A DNA stretch of 64,000 nucleotides. It comes from Diaporthe sp. PMI_573 (Eukaryota > Ascomycota > Sordariomycetes > Diaporthales > Diaporthaceae). The position numbers and the translations under genes are program-made. Under the pieces are notes generated by a model that worked only from the letters and a program-made list of their open reading frames with translations, did not search any database and was not told where the DNA came from. Location: the NCBI GenBank assembly GCA_021399435.1, contig JAJTUP010000002.1, forward strand, positions 1,674,001 to 1,738,000. Reading direction: 5' to 3'. Below are positions 12,354-24,231 of the stretch, in pieces (positions within the stretch are counted from its first letter, which is position 1; each line of letters opens with the position of its first letter).

Positions 12354-13936
12354 ATGGAATTGGGCAACACTGCTGGCAGGCAAAGGTGTGGAAACTCTAC
12401 TCATATATTTCCCGATCCGCTGTCTAACACTGGAATCGCAGCTCTCACACTTCTGCCAACCACTCTGACCCTTACCACCACCGATCCAAAGGCTCGTGGG
12501 ATAGATCATACGGGGAAGGTCCGGCTATGGCGACCGCAACCTTGCTCAATCCTGCACCTCACTACCAAACCCAACAACCCTCGTACCCATCCAACTATTC
12601 TCGCTCCACTGCTGGCTCAAATATGCCGGGCATCGTCTCCCCCGTGGAGCCCAGGAGGAGGCCGGAAGAAAGTGAGCCGCAGCGGCAGTCGTTGCCATCG
12701 ATACAAGAGGTGATATCAGGCACGAAGCCGCCGACGTCTGCATTTCCACCATCACTGTCAACATCGGTTCAAGGCGCACCGAGCCTGCCATCACCTTTCG
12801 CATCCTCGACGTCGTCTCGGCCATACGCCGACCTGTCACCACAGGACAAACATCCTTCGCCGAGATCGTTACACAACCCGGCGTCCTTCCCCGCAAGGAG
12901 CGAACCGATGCCTCCATTTTCTGACCCTTCCAGGGCTCCACTGTCCAGCAGGCCGCCGGCGCTCGCACCAGTCAACACTTTTCACCCTGGAGCACGTCAC
13001 TCTCCCCCTCCATTGAAGAATGAGCCTCACCCAGCGGAAAGGCAAGCGGAATCACACAGATTAAATGGCTCCTTTCCACCAACAGCCGCAGAACAACAAA
13101 ACATCTCTTACGCACAGCAGGGCCAGCTGCCTCCCGGGCAATTACCCCTTTCGGCACATCCCATGTCTCCACGGTATCCGGGGCACTCACTCCCCTCGCC
13201 TTTTGATGGTTCACGTTCGTCGATGCATGAAGACTCTGAATACCTGAGGAGGGAGAACAAGTACGAGCAGACGCTGAGCAGACACTTCGAAGCATGGCAA
13301 TACCAGGAGTCGCTTGCCAAGGTACGGAGCATAACACCTGGGTCTCCACACAGCACCGAATGCTAACATTTAACCAGATTGCGTCCGGGTCACGGACAAT
13401 TTTCAATTTTGCAGATGCCTACGGCCGCTGTGCCGCGGAAGAGCAAGGCCCTGGCTCCCATCCTATGCCCACACGGCTACCCTCAGAACGTGAGATTGGA
13501 GACATGTTAAATATGGCAGAGTGGATGCGCGGTATGTTGGACAACCTTCGGACGATGGTTCAGCAAAGCGTTGTGATGAACGACCGGGCACGCGAGGCTA
13601 GCCGGGGCAAGGGACCCTACGAGGACGAGGACATGGCCATGTACGGCGATGGCATGAAGTCTGCTTACGAGATGGCCGGTGTCAAGAAGCGGAGAGGAGT
13701 AAGCGAACGCGGGCCCCTGACCCGAGCAGGAACATGAACTAATAATGCGACAGCGTGCTGCTCCTCCTGGTCGATGTCACAGCTGCAACAGAATCGACAC
13801 GCCGGAGTGGCGCCGTGGACCCGATGGCGCGAGAACGCTCTGCAACGCGTGCGGTCTACACTACGCTAAACTGGAGCGAAAGAAACAAATCGACGCCAAG
13901 AACATCCGCCCCAGGCCGTCGGTTGAAAGAGGCTAG
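12354..13936 (+). CDS. nsdD: NsdD-type GATA zinc-finger transcription factor
   Basis: Nuclear DNA-binding regulator. NsdD orthologues (Neurospora SUB-1, Fusarium Csm1, Botrytis LTF1) control sexual development, conidiation and secondary metabolism. Proposed exons are 12354-12385, 12442-13321, 13378-13698 and 13754-13936, giving 471 residues. All three introns are 55-56 bp with CTAAC/ACTAAT branch sites and CAG acceptors, and all joins keep frame. The C-terminus holds one GATA finger, C-X2-C-X18-C-X2-C (Cys419, 422, 441, 444), preceded by RAAPPGR and followed by a basic LERKKQ tail. This C-terminal placement is diagnostic of NsdD. The middle region has the family's conserved SRTIFNFADAYGR block and a YGDGMK block just before the finger. 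The N-terminal half is Pro/Ser-rich and probably disordered. The first 39 codons depend on the first intron; a shorter 432-residue form would start at the ATG at 12527. The finger is certain and the upstream exon probable. Confidence 0.93.
12386..12441 (+). other. nsdD: Proposed first intron of nsdD
   Basis: A 56-bp segment with a GTGTGG donor, a GTCTAACAC branch site and a TCGCAG acceptor. Its removal joins the ATG at 12354 in frame to the ATG at 12527 with no stop in the 39 intervening codons. Unspliced, the ATG at 12354 opens a different frame that overlaps the nsdD start and ends at 12713. Splicing here would therefore decide between a long NsdD and an upstream overlapping open frame. Confidence 0.6.
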
Positions 13937-16900
13937 CCCAAGCGAGGCGGGCTCTTAGCTGCCAGGGACAGCCCTGATAAGACACTAGGCCAGGAAAAGT
14001 AGCGGCCCTGCTGGAGACGACGCATCACCAAGGATCCACGCATCACGTATGCGCCAACATCTTTTGTCGTCGCGGTTTCAAAAAGTCGCCGAAAAGCACA
14101 GCATTTGCCGGCGAACCAACGCCGGCCACGGTCACTACCAGGACCGGAGGCATCGAGAAAGAAAAAGGAAAAGGCACGGGTCACATTTTGCAAATTGGGG
14201 GGCAAGGTCTGGGTGGAAAACGCCTACATCATCACGCAGTGACTCATTTTATACCCAAATATATCAGGTCGGACACGAAGGATATGCAACAAGATCCGAT
14301 CAGTACATTTTATTTCCCACGACAACACCGGGGAGGATCTTGTAAATACATCAACGGAGTCTGTCAGCTCTGGGAACCGGATCGACCGCGGGGGTTAATT
14401 TATTTGGGGGCGGGGGTTGGTATATAACTGGCATGAGAGAGGCGTTTTGTGAGAGCTGCTCAATGTGATGTTCAGACGTCATGAAGCCTTTTGTTTTCTT
14501 TGTTGCGGGGAGTCTCTTTTGCTATTTTCATGCGCTGTGCCCCGACTTGGAAGAGGCATGTAGCTACCGTCATCGCCATCGTCATCGTCATCATCACCAG
14601 GGTTTTGCTAGAGCGATATAAATTAACCGGGCAAGGCGTCCTCTCTCTACCCGTGCGTGGATAAGGCAATATCGAAGGAATCATCGAATGGCCAAAAAAG
14701 AAGGCAAGGGTCAAGATCCCACACTTTGGTCGCCGTTGTCTGAGCCGTGGTGAAACCGCCCTCGCAGCCCCATCGACAAGAAGAAAAGCACGACACGGGA
14801 CGGAACTGCCCAATGGTGGGCGGCCAAGAGATCTGGTCCATCTGCCGAACGCTGGGATGGCACCGATCTCATCTCAGCCATCATCAGGGCAAACACGCCC
14901 GCATCGTTTGCCTGATTCACACACACATTACAAGTGCACACAGACACGCTATAGACGGGACGGAACCAGATCGACTTCCCGGGGCCGAGCTAATGGGCTG
15001 TCAGACGACGCGATGGCCGGGGGCTAGTTTGGTAGTCGGGTATCAGTCCTCTATTTTTCTTCTTCGCTCTTGTGTTTCTCTTTCTGGTACGCTAGGAAGG
15101 GTGGTCGCGCACCAATCCGCCCCTAGCGTTCAACCGCACGAGATGGAAGACCGAGAGATCTGTTTTGGCGTGACACCGTAACTGCTTGTGCTTGTGTACA
15201 TGTGTGCCCGCGTCCACTGCTTACCCAATACGAAAAGAAAAACGGTCAGAACCGGGGAATATAAATCAATAATTCGATGATGACCCGCGAAATCCTTCCC
15301 TGAATCTTCTCACCCCTATCGCACAGCTCCTTGCGGGAACGAGATTGTGACAAGCGGCACGCCCACGCCTTGGGTACCTGGGAAGAAGACATATGCGGAC
15401 GAGGCAGACCAAGTACCAAGGCTACTGGATGAGACACAAAAGTCGAGGTTGCATAATACGGGGTGCTGGCAACCTCCATCCCCTTTCAGCTTTCCATGTG
15501 GCCCATCTCCGACAGCCCCAACGTCAGACGTGCCAGCAGCGCACATATAGTGTGAGATATCCAGCAGCTGACTTCCGCCCGTGCCTTAGCTCTCCGGCTA
15601 GCCTGCCCATCCCACGTCACGCCCTCTCGGGACTTGTAGAATTCTCTGGTAAAAATTTCTCCCTTCCCCCTGGAGTTCCCCTGTTTGCCGCGCTGGGAGA
15701 GGAGGAAAATCGTAAGATGAGCCCATTCAGATCAAACGGCCCAGCCGGGATCGCCTCGTTTCTATACGCAGCGCAGGAAGGGCCGTGGCAGCTGCGAGAT
15801 TCGAGATTGGGCCCCATCTGTCGGCAGACTTGTCCGTGCAACCTAAAGTGTGTAACCCATCTCGGGACTAACGAGCCCCACAGCCCTGGCCCATGTAACG
15901 TTTTGCCTACGATATGGGCGAAAGACGCGACGACTAAGAGCAAGAGAGCGAGGGAGAGAGCGCGATGGACACGGACGCGCCGCATCATCTCGAGAACAGC
16001 TTGCGGATGGGACGAGGCCAGCCCGTGGGATCCCGTGGGACTTGGTGGATCCATCACATACCGGCCTGGCATCCAGTCTAGTGATTCATCCACTAGTGAT
16101 GGATGTGTGGCCGGCAGACAAATTTCGAGGGGTTGTCAAATGAGGGAGGGGGCCTAAGCTTTTCAACACCCAATTGAGTATTATACTTTGGGCGTGAAAC
16201 ATGGGTAGGGCCCAAGAGCGGAGTGTAATATCGAGATCACAATCTCGATAAGCGCTCCCGCACTCTGCAGATTAAACTCGGCCGATATTTCTTTTTTTCC
16301 TGGCTCAGGGCAGGGTGTTGGGTTTCTACTGGCCCCTCGGTGGTTTTTCTGCCCTACATCGGCGTTCCGATCCGCGAGTCATATGTTCTTCGCGACACTT
16401 TTCTTCAGCCCTATCTGCGCCGTGTGTGCGAGAGGGACGGTAGGAGTGAGTGACCCGGAGCGCTGCTGTCGGCATATCGGACATGTGCTCCTCGTATCTG
16501 TTGGCGTGTGCATCGCCGCTAGGCACGCATCTGACAGGGCCGCCTGGACATGTCTTTAGATCTCTGCCAGGAGGTCGTGGTGGGCTGGGATGGGCCGGGT
16601 CGGATAGATTTTTGAGTTGGGTTGCGGTGTGACGTGCTACTAGTACTGAGTGGCTGCCGTTCTTGCTCGGATGCTGCATCGTCGACGAGAAAGTCTATCT
16701 CGCATTCAGGCAGCGAGTCATGGGGCAAAATCCAATTCCCGGCTGGGCGACCTTGAGGGGGTGCAGCGAGTGCTGCAGAGCCAGCCTGGGCTGACCTGAC
16801 GAGCTGCCGAGGGAGGTGAGGTGAACTCTGATGAGGCTTTTCACCGTCTCCTTTTGCTTCATGCAAGCATGACGTGACATGCTGAGCTTACACTGGCCAA

Positions 16901-17900
16901 GGATGAGAGTGAGTCGAGGGCATGAGGACGGGCGTTCGTGTGGGTTTCATCCAGAATCTAATAAGGGCCAAGAGCGCGGATTGTGGGAGCGGATGTGAAG
17001 AAGGCTTCATCGCCCAAGTGCCGTCTTGTTCCCCAGATTGCTGGGGGCCGGGTTGCAGCCGCGGTGGGTCCGAGGGTGGTCGCCCCTTCTGGCGGAGGGC
17101 TCGGCCCGCCAAGAGTGGACATCTACGTTGCGTCGAGCGCCTGACCCTACTGTGTACTCAGCTGTGTGGCTGTCTGGCTGCGCTGCGGGACCAGGAGAAA
17201 CCCTTCGCGCTCGCTGCAAACATCCAATCGCCTTGGGACCTATCAACCCATCATCCAACTCCCAATCTCAAACTCTATCGCAACTCTATCTTCCCTGGCC
17301 CCGGAGCCATCGCTTCGCTAACGAAATGGAGATTACATGCCTGATGCCTGGCTGCGCCATCTGGTCTGCTGGTTTGGCGCCTCTCCCTCGTTCATGCTTG
17401 CTTGGTTGCTTGCCTGACTGAATGGATGGATGCCCGTAACATGTAACAGTAGGTGCACATCCCGGATCACCAACCGTCGCCTGCCGAGAGGACTGTTCGA
17501 CGGCTATCTGGAGGCGGATCTAGCCCCGGCGACAGAGAGCATCAGTTGAAACTGTCGCAGCCTACCGCCAGGGTCGGTGTTGTGCTTGTAAGACCTGGCC
17601 CGTCAGACTCGTTATGGACTCCTGAGATTGTCTTAATGCTTCCAAGGTGATGAACCCATCACTTCACATTGGCACTAGACTGTGCTGATCTTGGAGCTGA
17701 GCGGCACTGTGTGCATGTACATGTGGCGCATGCGTACCAACAGGGCGAGATCTGGGGTTTGGCCTGCAGCAAGTTCCCCATCGCGCTTGCGAGGAGCTGA
17801 AGCAGTCCATGTCCAGCTCTGCTGCCCTGCTGCCTGCTTGTGTAGCCAGGCCATCAGCTCGGGAATTCTTGCGAGCCAGCGTTTCGCGCGGGAACGAGCT

Positions 17901-17941
17901 CGCATCGCATCGCCTCGCATCGCATCGCATCGCATCGCATC
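17901..17941. repeat. (CGCAT)n pentanucleotide repeat
   Basis: About eight CGCAT units in tandem with one variant unit, in intergenic DNA. Confidence 0.85.
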
Positions 17942-20390
17942 ACCAGATCACGACACAGAAGCAATGCAAGACACGACACGCCCAGAGGGCCGAGCCTTGG
18001 ACCCCCAGCAGCGCGCCGAGTCTCCCTCCCTGCCTTTCCCCAGACGAACGACTCCACCGGCGCGCCGGTGGGCACCCGCATGAACGGGATGGGGTTCGGA
18101 CGGGTAGAAGGTGTCGAGTGCAGGATGCCGTGGTGCATGAAATATAGATGTTCATCTGCGGCGATCTTTGTCAATCTCCGAAACGAAACTCTACCTGGGA
18201 ATCGTCTGGCTTGGACAGACCGGCACATGGCCTGCAGCAGGCGATTCCAAGAGCACGGCCGCTTTCCGCTCCTCTTCACGCCGGCCGCCGCTGCTTCCTG
18301 CTGCGCAATTTCCTGACCGGTCAGGGCAGGGCAGCGATCTGCCCTTTGACAATTACATCAGTTCATGGCAGCTGTCTGCGAGTCCCCCGACCAATTTCAA
18401 GATATGGTTATAATATGCCGGATCGTCGCCACACAGTTGCAAAAGGGCTAGGCTGAGCTGCGCCGTGCTGCTTCGTGCCGTGGACTGCCATGCCGCAGGG
18501 CGAAGCTGACACAGAAGAGGGACAGGTTGATGCAGAACGCCACCTCCACCCCTGCGGCTCAAGACAGCATTGTGACGGCCATCACCATCCAGAGAGGCTT
18601 CGTCACAGCTCAAAACTTTACAGACACCCTCGAGCGCTAGCAGGTCAAGTGGTGTCTTGCTTTCCTTTCCTATCGCATCATACCGCATGACATAGCCCAT
18701 ACGGCGATGGTTCCGGCTCCGCTCTAAGGATTCCTGTTAGGATCGGGAGCATTAAATTTTCAAAGCCATCGTCCGAAGGCGCAGTGGGACGAAAGGCTGC
18801 CATCGTTTGATGCCGTTTCTCGGCCTCATTGGCATGTTCAGGCTGAGGCTACCCCCATGCTCCAGGCCGGAAAGTGGAAGGCTCTTGCGAGGCCCAAGTC
18901 ACTTCTGAATAGAACCTCCTGGGAATGTATGATCACCCAAGCAATAATTCTATGCGCCCTTTGGGTACCGCAGTCCTCGCCTTCTCTTGCCAGACGCGCC
19001 GACCGATCGACGGGCGCTCACAGGGTCAAGCCACCGGCTGGTGCGACCCTCTCCCGCCCACAGGATCGCCGAGCTGCCGCCACTACGCGTATATCGTGGG
19101 AGATGGCGGCTTGCAGAGGCTTGCGGGGATCATACGACCGTATGCCGTGTGGCCGAGGCCCTTTGGGCTGGGCTCGGGACCAGCAAAGCCCGGTAGTGTT
19201 CCTATTCAATCCCACAAAGAGCCCCTCGCAAGCGTCTGTCGTTTAGCGCCAGGCAGAGGCATTCGGATATTCCTCGTGAGATGTTTGGCTCCGATCTATC
19301 TGACCTACTAGAGCAGGAGCTCGGAGTATCTGCCCCTTGCTCGCTGCTCCTGTCAAACAATGTAATGACCCTGCCAGCCCCAAGTCTCCTGTCGAGATGA
19401 TCCCGTGGCCCACATGCCGACCCTGCATGAACGACTTTCGGATGGTGTAGAGTCTGTACAGTATCTGCAGGGCTAGGTCGCCTTGGGCTGGGCCACCCAC
19501 CACCTTTTTCTCACAAAGCCCCTGGTCAACCTCCCAACATGCCTGCCTGCATGACGCTGTGCGCAGGTTGAAACAACGTTATCGGGGTTTCTGCCGCTCA
19601 GCATGTCGATAAATCTATTATCCACCATACATGGCCGGGGGGGGGGACGGGGGACGGCCGAGGAGTTGGACAGAGCTCGGCCACGTTCGATTGCCAATGG
19701 CGCCGAATCGACGCTGAGAGACATGCCATGACGCGGCACTGGTCGCCGACCTCTCGTTTCTGGTTCTAAGACCAGGGGTAGCACAGAGACAGGGCAGCTA
19801 GACGCCTTGTGCCTATCTTCAGTATTACACATCAGCCTCTTTTTTGCTTCCTTTTGCTTCTTTCTCTTTTCGAGATGCTTCCCTGGTTGCGGCCGCACGG
19901 GAAGATCGGGGAGTGCGACCTTGGCAACTTCACATATCATCATCCTGACAGGAAGGCGATCGGACGACATGGCACGGCTTGATGTCTATTTTAGATCCCG
20001 TACGTCCTTGAATCCACGGTCCTTTTGGGCAGTTGGTTGTGAGGACAGAGGGGATGTGGGGCCAGAGATGGTTGGGTGGAGTCGAACGGTGTCACAAGTG
20101 AGAGTCAGAATCAGAGACCTGAGATGCAGGTAGGCGCACCCGTACAGTATATGAGATCTCGTCACGCGTTAGTAGTTGTACGGTAGAGACACTTCCTTTC
20201 CCCTATCCTTTCGTTTCCTTCCCTTCCCTCCCTCTCCATCTCGCTCTGTTGTCAGACAGTGGCACAGCAGGCGGGAGGGTCACCTGGTAAGGGAGACCGG
20301 CTTCCAAGCTCCCTCTGTACGTACAAATGTCGTGCTTGGCCGTCTTGCTTGGTTCTTTCTTGCTTGCAGATACGATGTGCTCATATCAGT

Positions 20391-20422
<32 letters not shown>

Positions 20423-20434
20423 TGCGCGCGCGTC
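20391..20434. repeat. (TG)n(CG)n alternating purine-pyrimidine tract
   Basis: A near-continuous run of TG dinucleotides passes directly into CG-rich alternation (GCGCGCGTGCGCGCGCG). Alternating purine-pyrimidine DNA of this kind can adopt the Z form in vitro. No gene overlaps it. Confidence 0.85.
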
Positions 20435-22724
20435 GATGCGTTATTGCGTGTGCTTGTGTGTGTGCTGGAAGCCTGACAAGTGACAAGAGCATGGGCAGTC
20501 AGTCGCTCGTGAAGACCCCTGCGAAGCAATCCCGAAGCTGCGTCCATTGTAGCGGAGGAGTGTTACACCCACCGTCTTGGCCGCTCCAGTCAGACGGTTT
20601 CTTGCATCATTACACATTGCATAGTACTGATGATGTCTAGAAACTCCCGTGACATAGCCACTTATACAAGGAAACAGGCTTGCATTTGAGTAACCCTAAA
20701 GAACACAGGCTCTAAGAGCAAAAGGTACAGCGATTAGAGATCACCCAAAACTAAGTCTGCCCCCCTCCTTGTGGACTATTGCAGCACGTCGTGAAACCCA
20801 CCCACTCCCCTTGAAGAGAAAAGAAAGCGAGACCACAGCAAGAATATGCAGCTTGCTGATGGTGGCCGATCGTATGATCCTTTTTTTCTCTGCGCATGGA
20901 GGAGGGTCGGGTACAGCTTCCTTTGGCCCCTCCCTCCCTTCCGCCCAAAAAAGAACCAGGCGTGGGCCGGGGTTTGCTTTTCGAGATTATAATATGACAC
21001 CTCACCCACATCTTCGGGACCAAGACTTGGGGCTTTTTTTTTAACCGCGCTGCCCAGTCCCCTCCAGGCCAGGGCTGCCCTCAACCCGCGCATCACCCCA
21101 TTGTCTGTCGTGGCGTGGCTGAATGCCAGTCGATCCAGAGGCGTCGAAAGAAACTAGCCCATGAGCGTTTGGAGTCTTAGAACGGGATTGTGAATTACCA
21201 TGCTCGGGCCACTTGTTCAGCAAGGGCAGAAGAAGACGATCATGACGAAAGCCCTTGTATTTTCCGGGTGGTCTCGCAGCCCACCTAGCCATGTGGGAAG
21301 CATACGAGAGGCAAAGTGGCATATTGCATTTGCTCGGCAAAGGCGCGATCTTGTTTGTGCACCCAGATGGCACCAGCCAATCCAGGCCCGGGGATCAACA
21401 GGCAGATCACTTGACGTTCAATTTCCAATATTTTAGCTCGGTCTGGACTCGACGTGACTGCGGACCGGTCAAGGAAATGTCGTCATTTTGACTGTGAAAT
21501 TCCCTGCCTTTTTTTTTCTTCCTGGCCGAGAGAAGCAAAAGGTTGCTGAGTTATCACAACGTGGCATCCTTTTTTTTTTTCTTTGCGCCTATTCTATCCC
21601 ACTTTCTTGCCCTCTCTTAGCGCGCCACGGCAGGTCTTGTTAGGATTAGGGAGAGAGACTCTGTGCCTCTGGCCCCTTTGCTCGATCTGGCAAGCAAAAA
21701 CGAGACACATAGCTGTTGCTTGTTTCGAGATTGCTGGGCTGCTCCCCTTGGGTATTCTTTTGACTCGGAAGGCTGCCTTTTGCTTACTGTGTGGTTTCTC
21801 CTCGTTTCGATGTTCCTTGTCTGCTCTATTCTTTTTTGTTCGCCATTCAGGGCCCTCCTTGCATCCGTCGGGACCGCGAGGGGGCGCCTCTCATTTGCCC
21901 GGCCGGCCGGCGTGGAGGCCCTAGTTGCGGAGGAGATCAAAGCCCGGCTGGGTCCCGCCTGCTGCTGGTTGCGGTTCCGACAGCGTGGGTCCGTCTCTGG
22001 GGGCCCAGCCGGACGGCCCCATCCCACGTTTTCTAGTCTGGGCCATCATCCCAGATCCTGACGGCCCTTCCTGTTCCTCGGGGGGCACCAGGGCCTGGGG
22101 ACCAGGAAAACACCTCCCAGAGCGTGACCCGTGCGGTACAGCATTGTACACAGGCGGGTGCTGTACTAGCACAGTGAACGGAACACTTTCTCCGAGCCGT
22201 GGACCCTCGGCAGCAAAGCATCACGACTCGCGCTGGCGTGTTCGGCCAGCAAACACGGCTTCGAACCACCCCAGGGCGGTCCATTTTTTAAGCTCCAGGG
22301 AGGCACTGCAATCTCGCTGTTTCTCTGCTGTGGAGAGGAAGATCTGGTGATCTGGACCCCGCCAGGTGCGTGGCCTCAATGTCGGGCTCTTAGGAGATAT
22401 CCGCAACGACGGCCATCCCAGGTCGACGGCCCTCGCTGTTCACCGTATGGTTTGCCGCTTGACTCAGCTTCGCCATGCCGCTTACCAACAACCGCACCCC
22501 TGCCCTGGGCGGCGGGCGTGGGGCCAAGAGTTCAAAGTGGTTGGTCCCTCCCCTGGAAATGGCCTCATCACGACGGGCTGTGATGACTGACGGCAAGCCC
22601 ACCTGGGTGAGCTTGGGTAGCCTGACCTTGAAACCCGGGTGCCAGGGGCAGGGTGGGGAGGAGGCCACGCGATTGACACGAGCCGGCTTGACGCCATCCC
22701 AGATTCTCAGTAGCCCCGAGATTA

Positions 22725-22784
22725 ATTTTTTTGTTTTTTTTTAAAAAAAAAACCCCCCAAAAAAAACAGGAACAAAAAAAAAAC
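22725..22784. repeat. Homopolymer block T/A/C/A
   Basis: A T-rich run with one G passes into ten A, six C, eight A, and then further A runs separated by CAGG and ACC. The adjoining T and A runs can pair as a hairpin. The block is very different in composition from its GC-rich surroundings. Confidence 0.85.
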
Positions 22785-24203
22785 CAGGCCTTAAGTGACG
22801 TTGGGATGTGGGCTGGATGGTGTTTTAGCTACCGGGCGCTGGCCCAGCCCCGTCACACCGCCCGCTGGTGGGTTTTCTGTACGGTACTGGACCATGTTTT
22901 GACTACATGTTCGATCATGGAACTACCACAGTAGAGGCGTGCTGGCGGGCGGCCAGGCAAGGATTGGGCGTGATGGAGACAAGCAATGGCAGAATGCGAC
23001 TGGGCGGGCAGTTGAGGCCAGGCTGGGGTGGCTAGCTTGAGACCAGATCCGGATCTAGATTTGGATCTCCGAGTCCCCACTTCGAATCGTAGCGTAGTGC
23101 GTTGCAGTGTACACAGCACAGCACAGCACAGTAGGTGGCATGGGTACGCTACACGGTTATACCTGGCTATAGCATGCCCGTGATATACTTCGCATCGTAC
23201 GATCCAGATTGTGTGCAGGGCCCGGCCACCGTTCGTGGAGTTTCAAAGAAGCAATCCCACCCATCCTTGCGGTGGCCCCCCTCTCAACGGTCACCCCCGT
23301 CAGACCTCGACGACTCGAACCATTTGCGGTAGCGTTGTGGTGGGCACGCAAGCTGCTGTCATCCAGGCAACGCCAGGGTCCGAGTAGCTGGAGTCGCCCG
23401 CAAGTCACCCTCTAGGGAGGTACATGTGCGCTACCTGCCGGCCGAGCGTCTCGGCCCAGCCTTTCCCAATCGAGAATGCACCGCGCGCGCGCGTCCATCG
23501 GGCAGGACCCTCTGATCACCACCCTCTGTGGGCTCTACTACTGACTGTTACTAATAAGCAGACAAAAGGCTCAAGGCACCTAGGCAGCTTTGGCACTCCC
23601 ACGTTTGTGTGTTTTGACGGGAGCCGCCGTTGTGTCCGTGTTGGCCCCGATGACGCATACAGCCCTCGATGGGATGTTTCGACTGGGGCGGGAGGAAGAA
23701 GGCGATCAAGAAATACTGTGCAGCCTGCATACGGCAGCTTTGCTTCAGCAGAAGACGCACCCGCAGGCCCGCCTCGGCTTGCTCTTTATCCGCTGTCGAT
23801 CTCCCCGACTAACGAATTCGAACGGATTTGAGGCCTGCTCGCTCCGTCTTGCTGCCCTCCCACCCTCCTCTCCTGGCAGCCACCACAGCGGGAGAAAGGG
23901 CCCCCTACGTCGGTCAGATGGCTAGCGAGCTGACAGGCACGGTTCAGCTTCACCGGGACCAGACAGAGGAGTTTTACACGGCATCCGAGACAGGTCCAAT
24001 CTGGCCGTCTATCAGAGCTTAGCACTGCACTCTGTTGTATCCCTCCTCTGCGATCCTGCCTCGTCCACCGCCATTGGGCGCTGTCTTCCAGAAGCTTGCC
24101 GAGGTGGTGGCTGAGATGTGCTGATGCCTGTGGCCGTGTGTCGGGCGTAGCTCTGGCCGCCGGTAGGCATCAGGGCCTGACGCACTAGGTACCTACACAA
24201 GTT

Positions 24204-24231
24204 TCCTCCCCACCTCCCCACCTCCCCACCT
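24204..24231. repeat. (CCTCCCCA)n short repeat
   Basis: Three to four tandem copies of an eight-base C-rich unit in intergenic DNA. Confidence 0.8.

Noticed and set aside
15393..16157. 254-codon plus-strand open frame
   Set aside because: Arg/Ser/Pro-rich, overlapped by an open minus-strand frame, no motif, no coding-like codon pattern; length is near chance expectation for GC-rich DNA of this size.
17646..17700. Box C/D-like GTGATGA and CTGA strings
   Set aside because: Spacing and terminal pairing do not support a snoRNA.
23300..23330. GGTTCGAGTCG on the minus strand resembling a tRNA B box
   Set aside because: The flanking bases cannot pair as a T-stem and no A box is placed correctly.
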